Assembly: GCA_947500035.1 (NCBI GenBank)
Contig: CANMQP010000006.1
Location: forward strand, 1-64,000
Length of the DNA stretch: 64,000 nucleotides
Source: an uncultured Kiloniellaceae bacterium
Lineage (GTDB): Bacteria; Pseudomonadota; Alphaproteobacteria; Kiloniellales; Kiloniellaceae
Direction: 5' to 3'
Shown here in pieces: positions 45,539 to 53,798 of the stretch. Every line of letters begins with the position of its first letter. Positions within the stretch are counted from its first letter, which is position 1. The translations under genes and the position numbers were made by a program. The notes beneath the pieces are model-generated. The model was not told the origin of the DNA and made no database searches. It saw nothing but the letters and a program-made list of their open reading frames with translations.

Positions 45539-45575
45539 TCAGTCGACGGAGCCCACCCGGAGGGCCCAATTCTCT

Positions 45576-46580
45576 CTACGCAAGCGCGTCCAGGCTGAAA
45601 AGCTCACCGTGTTTCAGGTCGCGCGAAAGTCTGCGTCCCAACAGCTGTTGTTCCTCTCCGACTGGAATACCGGTCCCGGGACGCACCCAGATAACGTGCT
45701 TTTCTTCGATCACCGTGCCCGCAGCCAGCTCACCCATAGCAGCGCAGGAGCGGCGGATCTGCGGCGCAAAGGCGATCTCGCCCTCTGTCGGCACTTTTTT
45801 GCCAGATCCGCGCATCGTCTCGGCCTCACGGATTCGCGTAACCAGCTCGGCAAAGTCCTTGGGATCGGCCGAGAGCTGATGATCGCGAAAATCCGACTGC
45901 GCCTTATCCAAGGTGAAGTGCTTTTCGATGATGCGCGCGCCCAGCGCGACCGCCATGACGCAGGCCGTGTCGCCGAGCGTGTGATCGGAATATCCGACCA
46001 GAGGGAAAGCGCCGGCGAGATCGCCGATGGCCGTAACGTTCGCATCCTCCGCCTCAGTCGGATAGGCCGAGACGCAATGCAGCACCGCATAATCGGGGTT
46101 GCCGTCCGGGTAAGCCTTGGACGTGAAGTGAGCAACCGAATTGCGCAGCGTCTCAAGGTCCGCCAGACCGCCGGAAATGATCACCGGCTTGCCTGTCTCT
46201 GCAAGATGTCCCAGCAAGGGCAGAAAAGTGTTGTCGCTGGAGGCCACTTTAAAACAGTCTACCAGTGGCTGGAGAAAGGCTGCGCTGCGCAGGTCGAGGG
46301 GCGTCGAAATGAAGGCGACACCCAGTTCCCCGGCACGCGTGGCCAGACGATGGTACGTGTCGGCCGGCAAGGCGAAACGATTGAGCATCGCCAGACGGTC
46401 CACCTGATCGGAACTGATGAACAACTCAGGCACGGAGGTCTGAAACTTCACCGCGTCCGCACCCGCCTCTGCCGCCTGCTCGACCATCTTCAGAGCCAGC
46501 TCAGGGGCACCTTCATGGTTATTGCCGATTTCCGCAATGACGACGACTTTGTCTTCCGTCGAATGACGTCCGATCTGCAT
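45576..46580 (-). CDS. N-acetylneuraminate synthase (NeuB) family protein
   Basis: The 334-residue protein has the NeuB barrel opening VVIAEIGNNHEGAPELALKMVEQAAEAGADAVKFQT, ISTPLDLRSAAFL, VASSDNTFLPLL, YSDHTLGDTACVMAVALGARIIEKHFTLDK, and a C-terminal SAF-type (antifreeze-like) domain. NeuB enzymes condense an N-acetyl-hexosamine with phosphoenolpyruvate to a nine-carbon sugar (sialic, legionaminic or pseudaminic type); the exact sugar is open. GGAAGATT lies before the ATG. It is the first structural gene after the leader. Confidence 0.9.
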   Translation of the reverse strand: MQIGRHSTEDKVVVIAEIGNNHEGAPELALKMVEQAAEAGADAVKFQTSVPELFISSDQVDRLAMLNRFALPADTYHRLATRAGELGVAFISTPLDLRSAAFLQPLVDCFKVASSDNTFLPLLGHLAETGKPVIISGGLADLETLRNSVAHFTSKAYPDGNPDYAVLHCVSAYPTEAEDANVTAIGDLAGAFPLVGYSDHTLGDTACVMAVALGARIIEKHFTLDKAQSDFRDHQLSADPKDFAELVTRIREAETMRGSGKKVPTEGEIAFAPQIRRSCAAMGELAAGTVIEEKHVIWVRPGTGIPVGEEQQLLGRRLSRDLKHGELFSLDALA

Positions 46581-46608
46581 AATCTTCCGTTTAACCTAAT
46601 CTGGAGTG

Positions 46609-46706
46609 CACACCGGGACTTGCCCTGGTGTGACGCTGACGGCGGCGAGTGCCGCCGCTGTGAAATAGGGCTCTATAGCTACCGCACTCCGGGTGAATTC
46701 CTCACC
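46609..46706 (-). promoter_or_regulatory. Operon leader with three hairpins and ops-like element
   Basis: Between the antiterminator gene and the NeuB-like gene (about 160 bp) the transcript contains, in 5' to 3' order: a GGTGA/TCACC hairpin (46692-46706), TGCGGTAGCTA (46676-46686) whose GCGGTAGC core matches the RfaH ops element (8 of 11 positions of GGCGGTAGCGT), a GGCGGC/GCCGCC hairpin (46640-46656) and a CACACCGGG/CCCTGGTGTG hairpin (46609-46632). This is where an RfaH-like protein would load on paused polymerase. No T-run marks a simple terminator. Confidence 0.5.
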
Positions 46707-46739
46707 GAGAGCGAACGGCAAACAAACTGACTTCGAGTG

Positions 46740-47270
46740 CTAGGCGGTTGCCCGAACAGCACTCTGGTCCAGGATCACTCTGACCTTGCGGCAGAGCAGA
46801 TCCAACAGAATCGCAACCCGGTCCTTACCCGCCAGACCTTCGTACAATCCCATGCAGTCGGCAAAGGCACCATTGGTCACTTCGACGCGGTCGCCCTGCC
46901 GGAAACGCGGTTGCGCGGCACCGTCGCCGGCTTCCAGTTCGATGTAACCCTCGTCGTCTTCGCGGGCGCGCAGGGTCTCGACCAGACCGCGCGGCAGCCG
47001 CGCCGGGCGCTCGCCCTGACAGACCAGTGCCGACACCCCAAAGGTCGAATTGACCGAGCGCCAGGGCTGACGCGCCACGTCGAGGCAGACAAAGAGATAG
47101 CGCGGGAACAGCGGCCGTGCCACGCGGCTGGTTTGGCGCGCATGCTTGCGCAAGCGCCAGTAGCGCGGCAGATAAACCTCGAAGCCCTGACGGCGCAGGT
47201 TGAAGACCGCCTTTTCCTCCTCGTTGGGCCGGGTCATTACGGCATACCAGCTGGGCGAACGTGCGGTCAT
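46740..47270 (-). CDS. NusG/RfaH-family transcription antitermination protein
   Basis: The 176-residue protein has the NGN domain (WYAVMTRPNEEEKAVFNLRRQGFEVYLPR, then RVARPLFPRYLFVCLD) and a C-terminal KOW motif (FRQGDRVEVTNGAFADCMGL... RVAILLDLL). The chopped NGN with PRYLFV and its position in front of a polysaccharide operon mark it as a specialised NusG paralogue like RfaH, which rides on RNA polymerase and suppresses pausing and Rho termination in long operons. ATG 47270 overlaps the MarR-type regulator's TGA. The housekeeping nusG should lie elsewhere. Confidence 0.88.
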   Translation of the reverse strand: MTARSPSWYAVMTRPNEEEKAVFNLRRQGFEVYLPRYWRLRKHARQTSRVARPLFPRYLFVCLDVARQPWRSVNSTFGVSALVCQGERPARLPRGLVETLRAREDDEGYIELEAGDGAAQPRFRQGDRVEVTNGAFADCMGLYEGLAGKDRVAILLDLLCRKVRVILDQSAVRATA

Positions 47271-47956
47271 TTGCCACCCGCCCGGCGCTTGGCCTGACCA
47301 TTGACCTGCTGATCGAAATCTTCCGGCGAACGGATCAGCGACAGCAACAGTGACGGCACCAGCACGCGCTCAGCCCCCATCAGATCCACAGCGGCCCGAT
47401 AGTGTACGGGATGATCCGCCATGGCCGTCAGGATCAGGCCGTCCACCTTCTTGGCTTTCAGCGCGTCGCCATCGACAAGTTCAAGACCCGCGATCCGCGC
47501 CGCTCCCTGCCAGCTCTCGTCGATAACGGCGACCACCTCGACCGGACTCTCCAGTGCGGAAACCGCGCAGATCTCGGCCAGATCTCCGGCACCGACCAGC
47601 GCGACACGCTTCATCCTGCGCTGCGCCGCAGCCACCAGAACCTGGTCGCAGTCTTCGCGCGCTCTGCGGAAGAAGGACAGCGACGTCGAAAGGTATTTTG
47701 CGGTCAGGCGGGATTTTTCCTTAAAACCCTTTGGTGTCAGGTAGTAAGCATAGCGACGCGGCGGCACCTGCTGGACCTTGATAAGGCCCTTTTTCACGCA
47801 GCGTTTGAGGTAGGTATTGACCAGGCCGAGCGCGACTCCAAGCTCGGATGCCACCGAGCGCTGGGTCATATCTTCGTTGCTCTCGACAGCCTCGAGCAGT
47901 CCGAAAATCACTTCCGGTTTCTCGTCTTCGAAAACCTCGGTATTTTTGGCGCTCAT
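47267..47956 (-). CDS. MarR-type EPS-associated regulator with C-terminal Rossmann-like domain
   Basis: The 229-residue protein has a winged-helix domain (about 15-80: TQRSVASELGVALGLVNTYLKRCVKKGLIKVQQVPPRRYAYYLTPKG), matching EPS-associated MarR-type regulators that sit beside RfaH-like genes. Residues 110-215 form a second domain with RRMKRVALVGAGDLAEICAVSAL, VEVVAVIDESW and VDGLILTAMADHPVHYRAAVDLMG, a Rossmann or CoA-binding-like fold that could sense a nucleotide or sugar cofactor. It starts the operon and is coupled to the RfaH-like gene. Confidence 0.85.
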   Translation of the reverse strand: MSAKNTEVFEDEKPEVIFGLLEAVESNEDMTQRSVASELGVALGLVNTYLKRCVKKGLIKVQQVPPRRYAYYLTPKGFKEKSRLTAKYLSTSLSFFRRAREDCDQVLVAAAQRRMKRVALVGAGDLAEICAVSALESPVEVVAVIDESWQGAARIAGLELVDGDALKAKKVDGLILTAMADHPVHYRAAVDLMGAERVLVPSLLLSLIRSPEDFDQQVNGQAKRRAGGK

Positions 47957-47986
47957 CTCGTCCCGCGACCTTGTTCAGCGCGCAAG

Positions 47987-48016
47987 CCTATAGCACGTTC
48001 ATTTCATGAACATCAA
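47987..48016 (-). promoter_or_regulatory. Candidate sigma70-type promoter of the glycan operon with palindromic operator
   Basis: On the minus strand, TTGATG (48016-48011) and TATAGG (47992-47987) are separated by 18 bp, a good -35/-10 layout, 31 bases before the regulator's start codon. The palindrome GTTCAT-TTC-ATGAAC (47997-48011) lies between the two boxes, ideally placed for repression by the MarR-type protein encoded immediately downstream. Confidence 0.5.
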
Positions 48017-48200
48017 GAGTCGAGAACGCCATTTTTGCAACTTTTTGCGGCGTTATGCCGACCACCTTCGCCACTGCACTCAGGTCAGGATGCGCGAACG
48101 GACCTGAAGCGCCCGAAGACCGTACGCACAGCAACGACTTCAACCTGAAATAAACCTGGAAACGTTTTGGAAGGCGTCAGAAGAGACGGTGCGTGCGGGA

Positions 48201-49076
48201 TCAGCCGCCGCTGCGGTTCCGGTACTTCTCTCGATACCCGAATCGCTCCAGAACTTCGCCCGCCTCTGATTCCAACGCGCGCACGTCCGCCTCCGCAAGT
48301 CCAACCGCTTGCCGCTGGTCGACGTCAGGGTCCAGGAACTCTCTGAGCTCCCCGTGAGTCAGCCAGTATTTCGATCCCTCGGTTCCCATCGCGGCATCAT
48401 GCGCGCCGTCGGCACCAACGATCCGCTTACTCTTCATGCGGTATTTCTCAAGCTGTTCCGGCGCGAGGCCCGCGAAGTGGAACAGCATCTCCGCCTGTTC
48501 GACAAATTCCCCGACCAGGTCTTCAAAGCGCAGGATCTTGTAGTTGGGCAGCCGTTCCGACTGCGCCAAGATCATCTCGCAGTACTGCCGGTAAAGACTG
48601 CCGAAGCTTGCCGGGGAAACTCCGCGCCGCATCCACCCCTGGCAGTTGGCGTAGCCGTCCCGGACGATGGCTACACCGTAAGCCTCAGGATAGATGCCGT
48701 AGAAGATTTCGGTCAGCCTGACGTCGCGGCTGAGAGACTTGATGCACAGCACACTTTTCGCGACTTCATCCCGGTTGTATGGCACGCCTTGATACTTTTC
48801 GCCGTTATCGGCGCTTCCAAAATTCTGCATCTTCATGGCGGAAAACCGGCGGTCCAGATAGGCACGGCATAGGCCGGGTGCGATCCTGTCCAGCGCCATC
48901 AGACCCTGCAGGCGAAAACGCTTACCGCGCGCCCGCAATCCATAGATCACTTCGCCGGTTTCGTAGATCGGAGAGCAGACCTGAGGATGTGACTGGAACA
49001 GATTCCACAGCAGATTGGTTCCGCCGCGCTGCATCCCGTTGATGATAATGACCTTGGAACTGGAGCCTTCATTCAT
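48201..49076 (-). CDS. Sulfotransferase family protein
   Basis: From ATG 49076 it encodes 291 residues with the PAPS-binding loop at the N-terminus (VIIINGMQRGGTNLLWNLFQSHPQV; RGGTNLLW as the 5'-phosphosulfate loop) and the 3'-phosphate motif VAIVRDGYANCQGWMRRG. Later LPNYKILRFEDLVG and FHFAGLAPEQL fit the family. It would transfer sulfate to a sugar hydroxyl in the cytoplasm. It is upstream of the glycan operon's own promoter on the same strand. Earlier in-frame starts would overlap the divergent glycosyltransferase's promoter region. Confidence 0.85.
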   Translation of the reverse strand: MNEGSSSKVIIINGMQRGGTNLLWNLFQSHPQVCSPIYETGEVIYGLRARGKRFRLQGLMALDRIAPGLCRAYLDRRFSAMKMQNFGSADNGEKYQGVPYNRDEVAKSVLCIKSLSRDVRLTEIFYGIYPEAYGVAIVRDGYANCQGWMRRGVSPASFGSLYRQYCEMILAQSERLPNYKILRFEDLVGEFVEQAEMLFHFAGLAPEQLEKYRMKSKRIVGADGAHDAAMGTEGSKYWLTHGELREFLDPDVDQRQAVGLAEADVRALESEAGEVLERFGYREKYRNRSGG

Positions 49077-49254
49077 GCGCGGGCTGTTAGCATAACTGTC
49101 CAGGCCGGGCAAATTCTCTCTTGGCAGCAAAGGTCGAAGGACCGCGGCACAGCGTTGCGCGCCGGCCGGCATGATTTTTTTCTTGGGTCGAACCGCCTTT
49201 ACCGGCCATACAGGTTCGCGCAACTGCCAAGTGTCTTTGAGGAAAAATCTGACC

Positions 49255-50451
49255 GTGACTTTAAAGGTCCAATACGTGACGGTGCAGTTTCCGGTACCCT
49301 CGGAAACCTTCACCGCGGTGGAAATCAGGGCCCTGCGCCGCCTCGACGTCGAGATTTCAGTCGCGACCCTGAAGCCCCGCCCGCGCGATTGCGACCGCTT
49401 GCTTCGCGAACGCGATCTGGAGCAGATCCCGGTTGATCACAATTCTCTCGCGGCATCGCTATGCGGTCTTTGGAGCTGCCTGCTTCATCCGCTTCAGACC
49501 GCCTTCCTGCTCAAGATCATTCTGACAAGCTGCCGCCAGAAACCGGCGGATATCCTGAAAAGCCTCGTGCTCCTGCCCCGCAGCCTGCAGCTTTTCCGAA
49601 AGATCAAAAAGGCGCCGCCGGAGATCGTCCACCTCTACTGGGGACATTACCCTAGCCTGCTAGGTCTGCTGATCCACCGCTCTCTGCCCGGCCTGCCAGT
49701 GACCCAATCCCTGAGCGCCTACGATCTGCACAGCCGCTACGGCCCGAGCCTCGTGCTCGCCCGCGAGGTTCCCGTGGTCTTCACCCTGGCGCGCGCGAAC
49801 GTCGAGCAAATCGAGTCCTTCGGGGTGGCCCGCGAAGCCATCCAGGTGGTTTACCACGGTGTGGATATAGACTCCCTGGCAGCGGACGGCGAAAAAGCAG
49901 GCCCCCCAAGAATCGTAGTCGCCGAACGCCTGATCCCGCTCAAACGCACGGATCTTTCCCTGCAAGCGTTCGGACTGGTCCATGAAAAGCATCCCGACGC
50001 AACCCTGATCCTCCTGGGAGACGGGCCCGAACGTTCTCGGCTTGAGAGCCTCGCCCGGGAGCTCGGCATTGACGCCGCGGTCACCTTTGCCGGTCATGTC
50101 AGCCACGATGAGGTCTTCACACAGTTTCAGCGCGCCCACCTCTTCATGACCATGTCTTCCTCAGAGAGGCTCCCAAACACGGTCAAGGAGGCCATGCTTG
50201 CCGAATGCGTCTGTGTCGTCTCGAAAACGACCGGCATCGACGAGTTGATCGAAGACCGCCGGACCGGCTTCCTGGTCGACCAGGACGAGATCGAAACCGC
50301 GGCACGCATCATGTCGGATTGCCTCTCGCGCTGGGATGCTCTTGAAGACTTGCGCAAGGTAGCGCGGGAACACATCGAGCAGAACTTCAGCAGCGCCGCC
50401 GTCGCCCGTCAGAAACACGATATCTGGGAAAGACTGTCACGTGGAGAGTGA
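49255..50451 (+). CDS. Glycosyltransferase family 4 protein
   Basis: GTG 49255 gives 398 residues that begin (M)TLKVQYVTVQFPVPSETF, the usual GT4 start; upstream in-frame codons do not look like protein. The GT-B fold is supported by HLYWGHYPSLLGLLIHR, VVYHGVDID, VVAERLIPLKRTDLSLQAF, LILLGDGPERSRLE and the donor-site SSSERLPNTVKEAMLAECVCVVSKTTGIDELI. The substrate is unknown. It is divergent from the sulfotransferase and convergent with the next GT4. Confidence 0.9.
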   Translation: MTLKVQYVTVQFPVPSETFTAVEIRALRRLDVEISVATLKPRPRDCDRLLRERDLEQIPVDHNSLAASLCGLWSCLLHPLQTAFLLKIILTSCRQKPADILKSLVLLPRSLQLFRKIKKAPPEIVHLYWGHYPSLLGLLIHRSLPGLPVTQSLSAYDLHSRYGPSLVLAREVPVVFTLARANVEQIESFGVAREAIQVVYHGVDIDSLAADGEKAGPPRIVVAERLIPLKRTDLSLQAFGLVHEKHPDATLILLGDGPERSRLESLARELGIDAAVTFAGHVSHDEVFTQFQRAHLFMTMSSSERLPNTVKEAMLAECVCVVSKTTGIDELIEDRRTGFLVDQDEIETAARIMSDCLSRWDALEDLRKVAREHIEQNFSSAAVARQKHDIWERLSRGE

Positions 50452-50469
50452 TACGAAAACTGACTTCCT

Positions 50470-51567
50470 TCAGACCCTGGCGAGTGCCAGCGCGTAGGCT
50501 TTCGACACCTCATCTTCCTCGTATTGCGTCGGCAGAAGGCTCGGTCGGAGGGCGGTATGACCATCTTGCGCCACCGCAGTCATGGCTGCCGAGAGTTCCG
50601 CTTCCGAGGATACCAGCTTCAGAGCCGTTTCGGGAAGCTCCTGGGCCAGATCGATCACTCCGCCCGCCTCCGGCGTCGAGATCACCGGCGTGCCGCAGGC
50701 GAGAGACTCCAGCACGATGTTGGGCATCCCCTCCCAGCGGGAGGGCAAAATCACCGCATCGGCCCCCGCGAGCGCCGGCGCGAGCTGCCGTTCGAAACCG
50801 GCGAAGCGCACCTTCACGCCCAGGCCCAGGCTTTGCGCCAGGGCCTTGAGAGCGTCGGCTTCCGGACCATCGCCATAGAGGGTCAGACGTGTGTCTGCGG
50901 ACAGAGACGCCATGGCCCTGAGTAGGCGGTCGAAGCCCTTGGCATGGGTCAAGCGCCCCGCGGCAACGAGTCGAAGCCCCGCCCCCGCGTCGCGGAACAG
51001 CGGCTCCGCCGCCGCGCGCAAAGGCTGCATCGCGACCGGGTTGGGCAAACGGACCAGACGCGCGCGCGGAACACCGTAGATCTTCAGCATCTCGTCTTCT
51101 GCGGAGCTGTTCAGACAGATCACGAGGTCCGCCCGGCGCAGCAGAAGCCTGTAGCCCAGATGCAACAGCCGGCCGTGCGACATGTCCGGAAGGCTTTTCG
51201 AAGGCGTATTGGGTTCGCGCACGACAATCCTGGTCACCGCCGGCAGAAAGGGCCGGGCGGCCAACAGCGCCAGCGAGACGTAGCTGTGAGTGGCGAAAAC
51301 CACGGCCGGTTTACGCCGCCGAATCAGTCCCAGCAAGACGGAGAACGCGCCGCGCAGGCGGGATGCCTGCAGGTCGGCGACCGGAATCTCCGGCGGGATC
51401 ATGTCCGCGAAAGGCCCTTCGGCGCTGAACACAACAAGTTCCCCGGCGAACCGCTTCCGGTCCAGCTTGCGGATCAGGGTCATCAGAACCCGCTCGGCGC
51501 CGCCCGCCCTGAAGTTAGGCAGGACATAGACTATCGAGACAGGTTCTGCAGCTCGCTCGGATTCCAT
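50470..51567 (-). CDS. Glycosyltransferase family 4 protein
   Basis: The 365-residue protein has the GT4 layout: VYVLPNFRAGGAERVLMTLIRKL at the N-terminus, LVRLPNPVAM, LVAAGRLTHAKGFDRLLRAM, LTLYGDGPEADALK and the donor-site SRWEGMPNIVLESLACGTPVISTPEAGG. The GGAERV motif is typical of LPS or EPS glycosyltransferases with a GT-B fold. It is oriented against its neighbours, facing the GT4 gene at 49255 tail to tail with an 18-bp gap. Confidence 0.92.
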   Translation of the reverse strand: MESERAAEPVSIVYVLPNFRAGGAERVLMTLIRKLDRKRFAGELVVFSAEGPFADMIPPEIPVADLQASRLRGAFSVLLGLIRRRKPAVVFATHSYVSLALLAARPFLPAVTRIVVREPNTPSKSLPDMSHGRLLHLGYRLLLRRADLVICLNSSAEDEMLKIYGVPRARLVRLPNPVAMQPLRAAAEPLFRDAGAGLRLVAAGRLTHAKGFDRLLRAMASLSADTRLTLYGDGPEADALKALAQSLGLGVKVRFAGFERQLAPALAGADAVILPSRWEGMPNIVLESLACGTPVISTPEAGGVIDLAQELPETALKLVSSEAELSAAMTAVAQDGHTALRPSLLPTQYEEDEVSKAYALALARV

Positions 51568-51778
51568 CGACGTTCCAGTGTCTTCGCGATATGCTTTGGA
51601 GAGGATTTAGCTTAGGTTGCGGTCAGGTCCGTTGACTGCAGGCAAATGCATACACGATGATTCCACTGACTTCCATAGCGCTGGGCAGGCGCCGGTTTCC
51701 GGACCGTGCCATTCCTGGACCGCCCGTTGGGATACGCCCTGAAACACTGAAGCTTCGACGATTGCTTAAGCCCCTTAC

Positions 51779-52951
51779 ATGAAAATCGAATACCTCTCGA
51801 AGTCATCTCTACCGTCACGCTCCGCCAACTCCGTTCACGTTATGAAGATGTGTCAGGCATTTGCGAGCCTCGGGCACGATGTCACGTTGCATGGACTTCA
51901 GGGGCAGGAAAGCGCGGAGGACGATTTCGCACACTATGGAGTCAAAAACAGTTTCAAACTGCGCAAGCATCTCGAGAAGGATCTTGCCACGGCCCGCTGG
52001 CTTGAGCGTTTACAGAGGGTTGCGCCATTTCTGCGCACTGGCGTGATCCGGCAAACCCTCTTTGGGCGAAGCATCGCACGGCAGACATTTCAAGGCAGGC
52101 CCGACTTGATCTACGCGCGGCATCTTTTTTGGCTGCTCGGTGCCGCAACTACAGGCGTGGACTTTGTTTTCGAGAGCCACAAACCACCCGTAAAGGGCCT
52201 TGAACTGGCTGCGCAGCGCTGGCTGTTCCGACGGCCCGGTTTTCGCTACCTGGTCGTCATATCGTCCAAGCTGAAAGCGCTTTACAGGGAGTCTTTTCCA
52301 GAACTTCCAGAGGAAAAGATTATCGTGGCACACGATGGCGCCGACCCGCCGAACCTGCAGACGCCTGCGCGCATAGCATCAGTGCCGGGACGCCTGCAGG
52401 CCGGCTACGTGGGGCACCTCTACCCCGGTCGTGGCATCGATCTGATATTGGGCGTTGCAGGCCAAATCTGCGATGTCGACTTTCACGTGGTCGGCGGAAC
52501 CGACCGGGATGTCGCAGCGCTGAAAGCGCGCGCGCTCCCCCCGAACCTGACGGTCCACGGTTTTGTGAGTCCGGGTGAGATCGGGTCCTTTTATGCTTCC
52601 TTTGATGTTTTTCTGGCTCCATACCAGACAAAAGTGGCCGTCGCGGGCGGGGCCGGCGATACCTCGGCGTTTATGTCGCCGCTAAAGATCTTCGAATATA
52701 TGTCCTGGGGCAAACCCTTGCTGGCATCGGATCTACCGGTTCTGCGCGAGGTCTTGAGCGACCAGGAGACAGCATTACTGCTGCCGCCAGCAGACACCGA
52801 CGCCTGGTCCGCAGCCTTGCACCGCCTCCAGGAGAACCCGCAAGAAGCAGAATACATTGGCACCGCCGCACGAAACAGCTTCCTCAGCAAATACACCTGG
52901 ACGAACCGCGCCCGTCAAATTCTCGGTGCGTTAGAGCGGCAATCGCCCTAA
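51779..52951 (+). CDS. Glycosyltransferase family 4 protein
   Basis: The 390-residue protein starts MKIEYLSKSSLPSRSANSVHVMKMCQAFASLGHDVTLHG, as in GT4 enzymes, and has LQAGYVGHLYPGRGIDLIL, FHVVGGTDRDV, VHGFVSPGEIGSFYASFDVFLAPY and MSPLKIFEYMSWGKPLLASDLPVLREVL, the family's donor-binding E-x7-E-type region. It begins a short plus-strand run that ends with waaA, so a role in LPS core or capsule assembly is plausible. Confidence 0.9.
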   Translation: MKIEYLSKSSLPSRSANSVHVMKMCQAFASLGHDVTLHGLQGQESAEDDFAHYGVKNSFKLRKHLEKDLATARWLERLQRVAPFLRTGVIRQTLFGRSIARQTFQGRPDLIYARHLFWLLGAATTGVDFVFESHKPPVKGLELAAQRWLFRRPGFRYLVVISSKLKALYRESFPELPEEKIIVAHDGADPPNLQTPARIASVPGRLQAGYVGHLYPGRGIDLILGVAGQICDVDFHVVGGTDRDVAALKARALPPNLTVHGFVSPGEIGSFYASFDVFLAPYQTKVAVAGGAGDTSAFMSPLKIFEYMSWGKPLLASDLPVLREVLSDQETALLLPPADTDAWSAALHRLQENPQEAEYIGTAARNSFLSKYTWTNRARQILGALERQSP

Positions 52952-52989
52952 AAGACCCTATTCACCCGGCCCCGGCCGGTGCTAGGACT

Positions 52990-53793
52990 ATGTGTCTTAA
53001 ACCTTCGCGATACAGTTCTCCCAAGGCTTGCACCCCCGTGCCACTGGTTTCCGTCATAACCCCCGCTTTCAAGGCCGCCCGCTTTATCGGCGAGACCATT
53101 GCCTCCGTGCAGGCCCAGAGCCTTCAGGACTGGGAGATGATCATCGCGGACGATTGCTCGCCGGACGAGACCTGCGAGATCGTGGCCGGCTTTGCCGCGC
53201 AGGACCCGCGGATCCGGCTGCTCCGGCAGGACCGTAATCGGGGACCCGCGGCCGCGCGCAACGCCGCTCTGGTCCAGGCAAGCGGGCGCTACATCGCCTT
53301 TCTGGATAGCGACGACCTCTGGCTGCCGGAAAAGCTCGAGAAGCAAATCAGCTTCATGACGCTCAAGGACTGCGCCATCTCCTACACCCAGTACCGCCGT
53401 TTGTCGGAAGACAGCAAAACCCTGGGGCACCTCATCCGGCCACCGGCCAGCCAGACATACCGTGAAGCTCTGAAGAATGCCGCAATTCCCAATCTGACCT
53501 CCATGGTCGATACACAGAAAACCGGGCCGATCCGGATCAACGAAGCCGGCTATCGCGCCCACGACTATATTCTCTGGCTTTCCCTGCTGCGCCAGGGCCA
53601 CGCCGCACACTGCCTTCAGGAGGATCTTGCCCGCTACCGCTCCGTGGTCGGTTCCATCTCCAGCTCGCACCGCCGCTCCGCCTACTGGGTCTGGCGCATC
53701 TACCGGGACATCGAAAAGCTCTCCCTGCCCTATGCCGCCTGGTGTCTGGCCCACTACGCGGGCCATGCGCTGCTTAAGCGCAGGCTGTTCTAA
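52990..53793 (+). CDS. Glycosyltransferase family 2 protein
   Basis: The 267-residue protein has a clear GT-A core: VPLVSVITPAFKAARFIGETIASVQAQSLQDWEMIIADDCSPDET and GRYIAFLDSDDLWLPEKLEKQ with the DxD-type motif SDD. The first 15 residues are not conserved-looking; GTG at 53038 (VPLVSVIT) is an alternative start. It follows the GT4 gene by 38 bp and precedes the epimerase by 5 bp, so it is co-transcribed. Confidence 0.9.
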   Translation: MCLKPSRYSSPKACTPVPLVSVITPAFKAARFIGETIASVQAQSLQDWEMIIADDCSPDETCEIVAGFAAQDPRIRLLRQDRNRGPAAARNAALVQASGRYIAFLDSDDLWLPEKLEKQISFMTLKDCAISYTQYRRLSEDSKTLGHLIRPPASQTYREALKNAAIPNLTSMVDTQKTGPIRINEAGYRAHDYILWLSLLRQGHAAHCLQEDLARYRSVVGSISSSHRRSAYWVWRIYRDIEKLSLPYAAWCLAHYAGHALLKRRLF

Positions 53794-53798
53794 GACCG

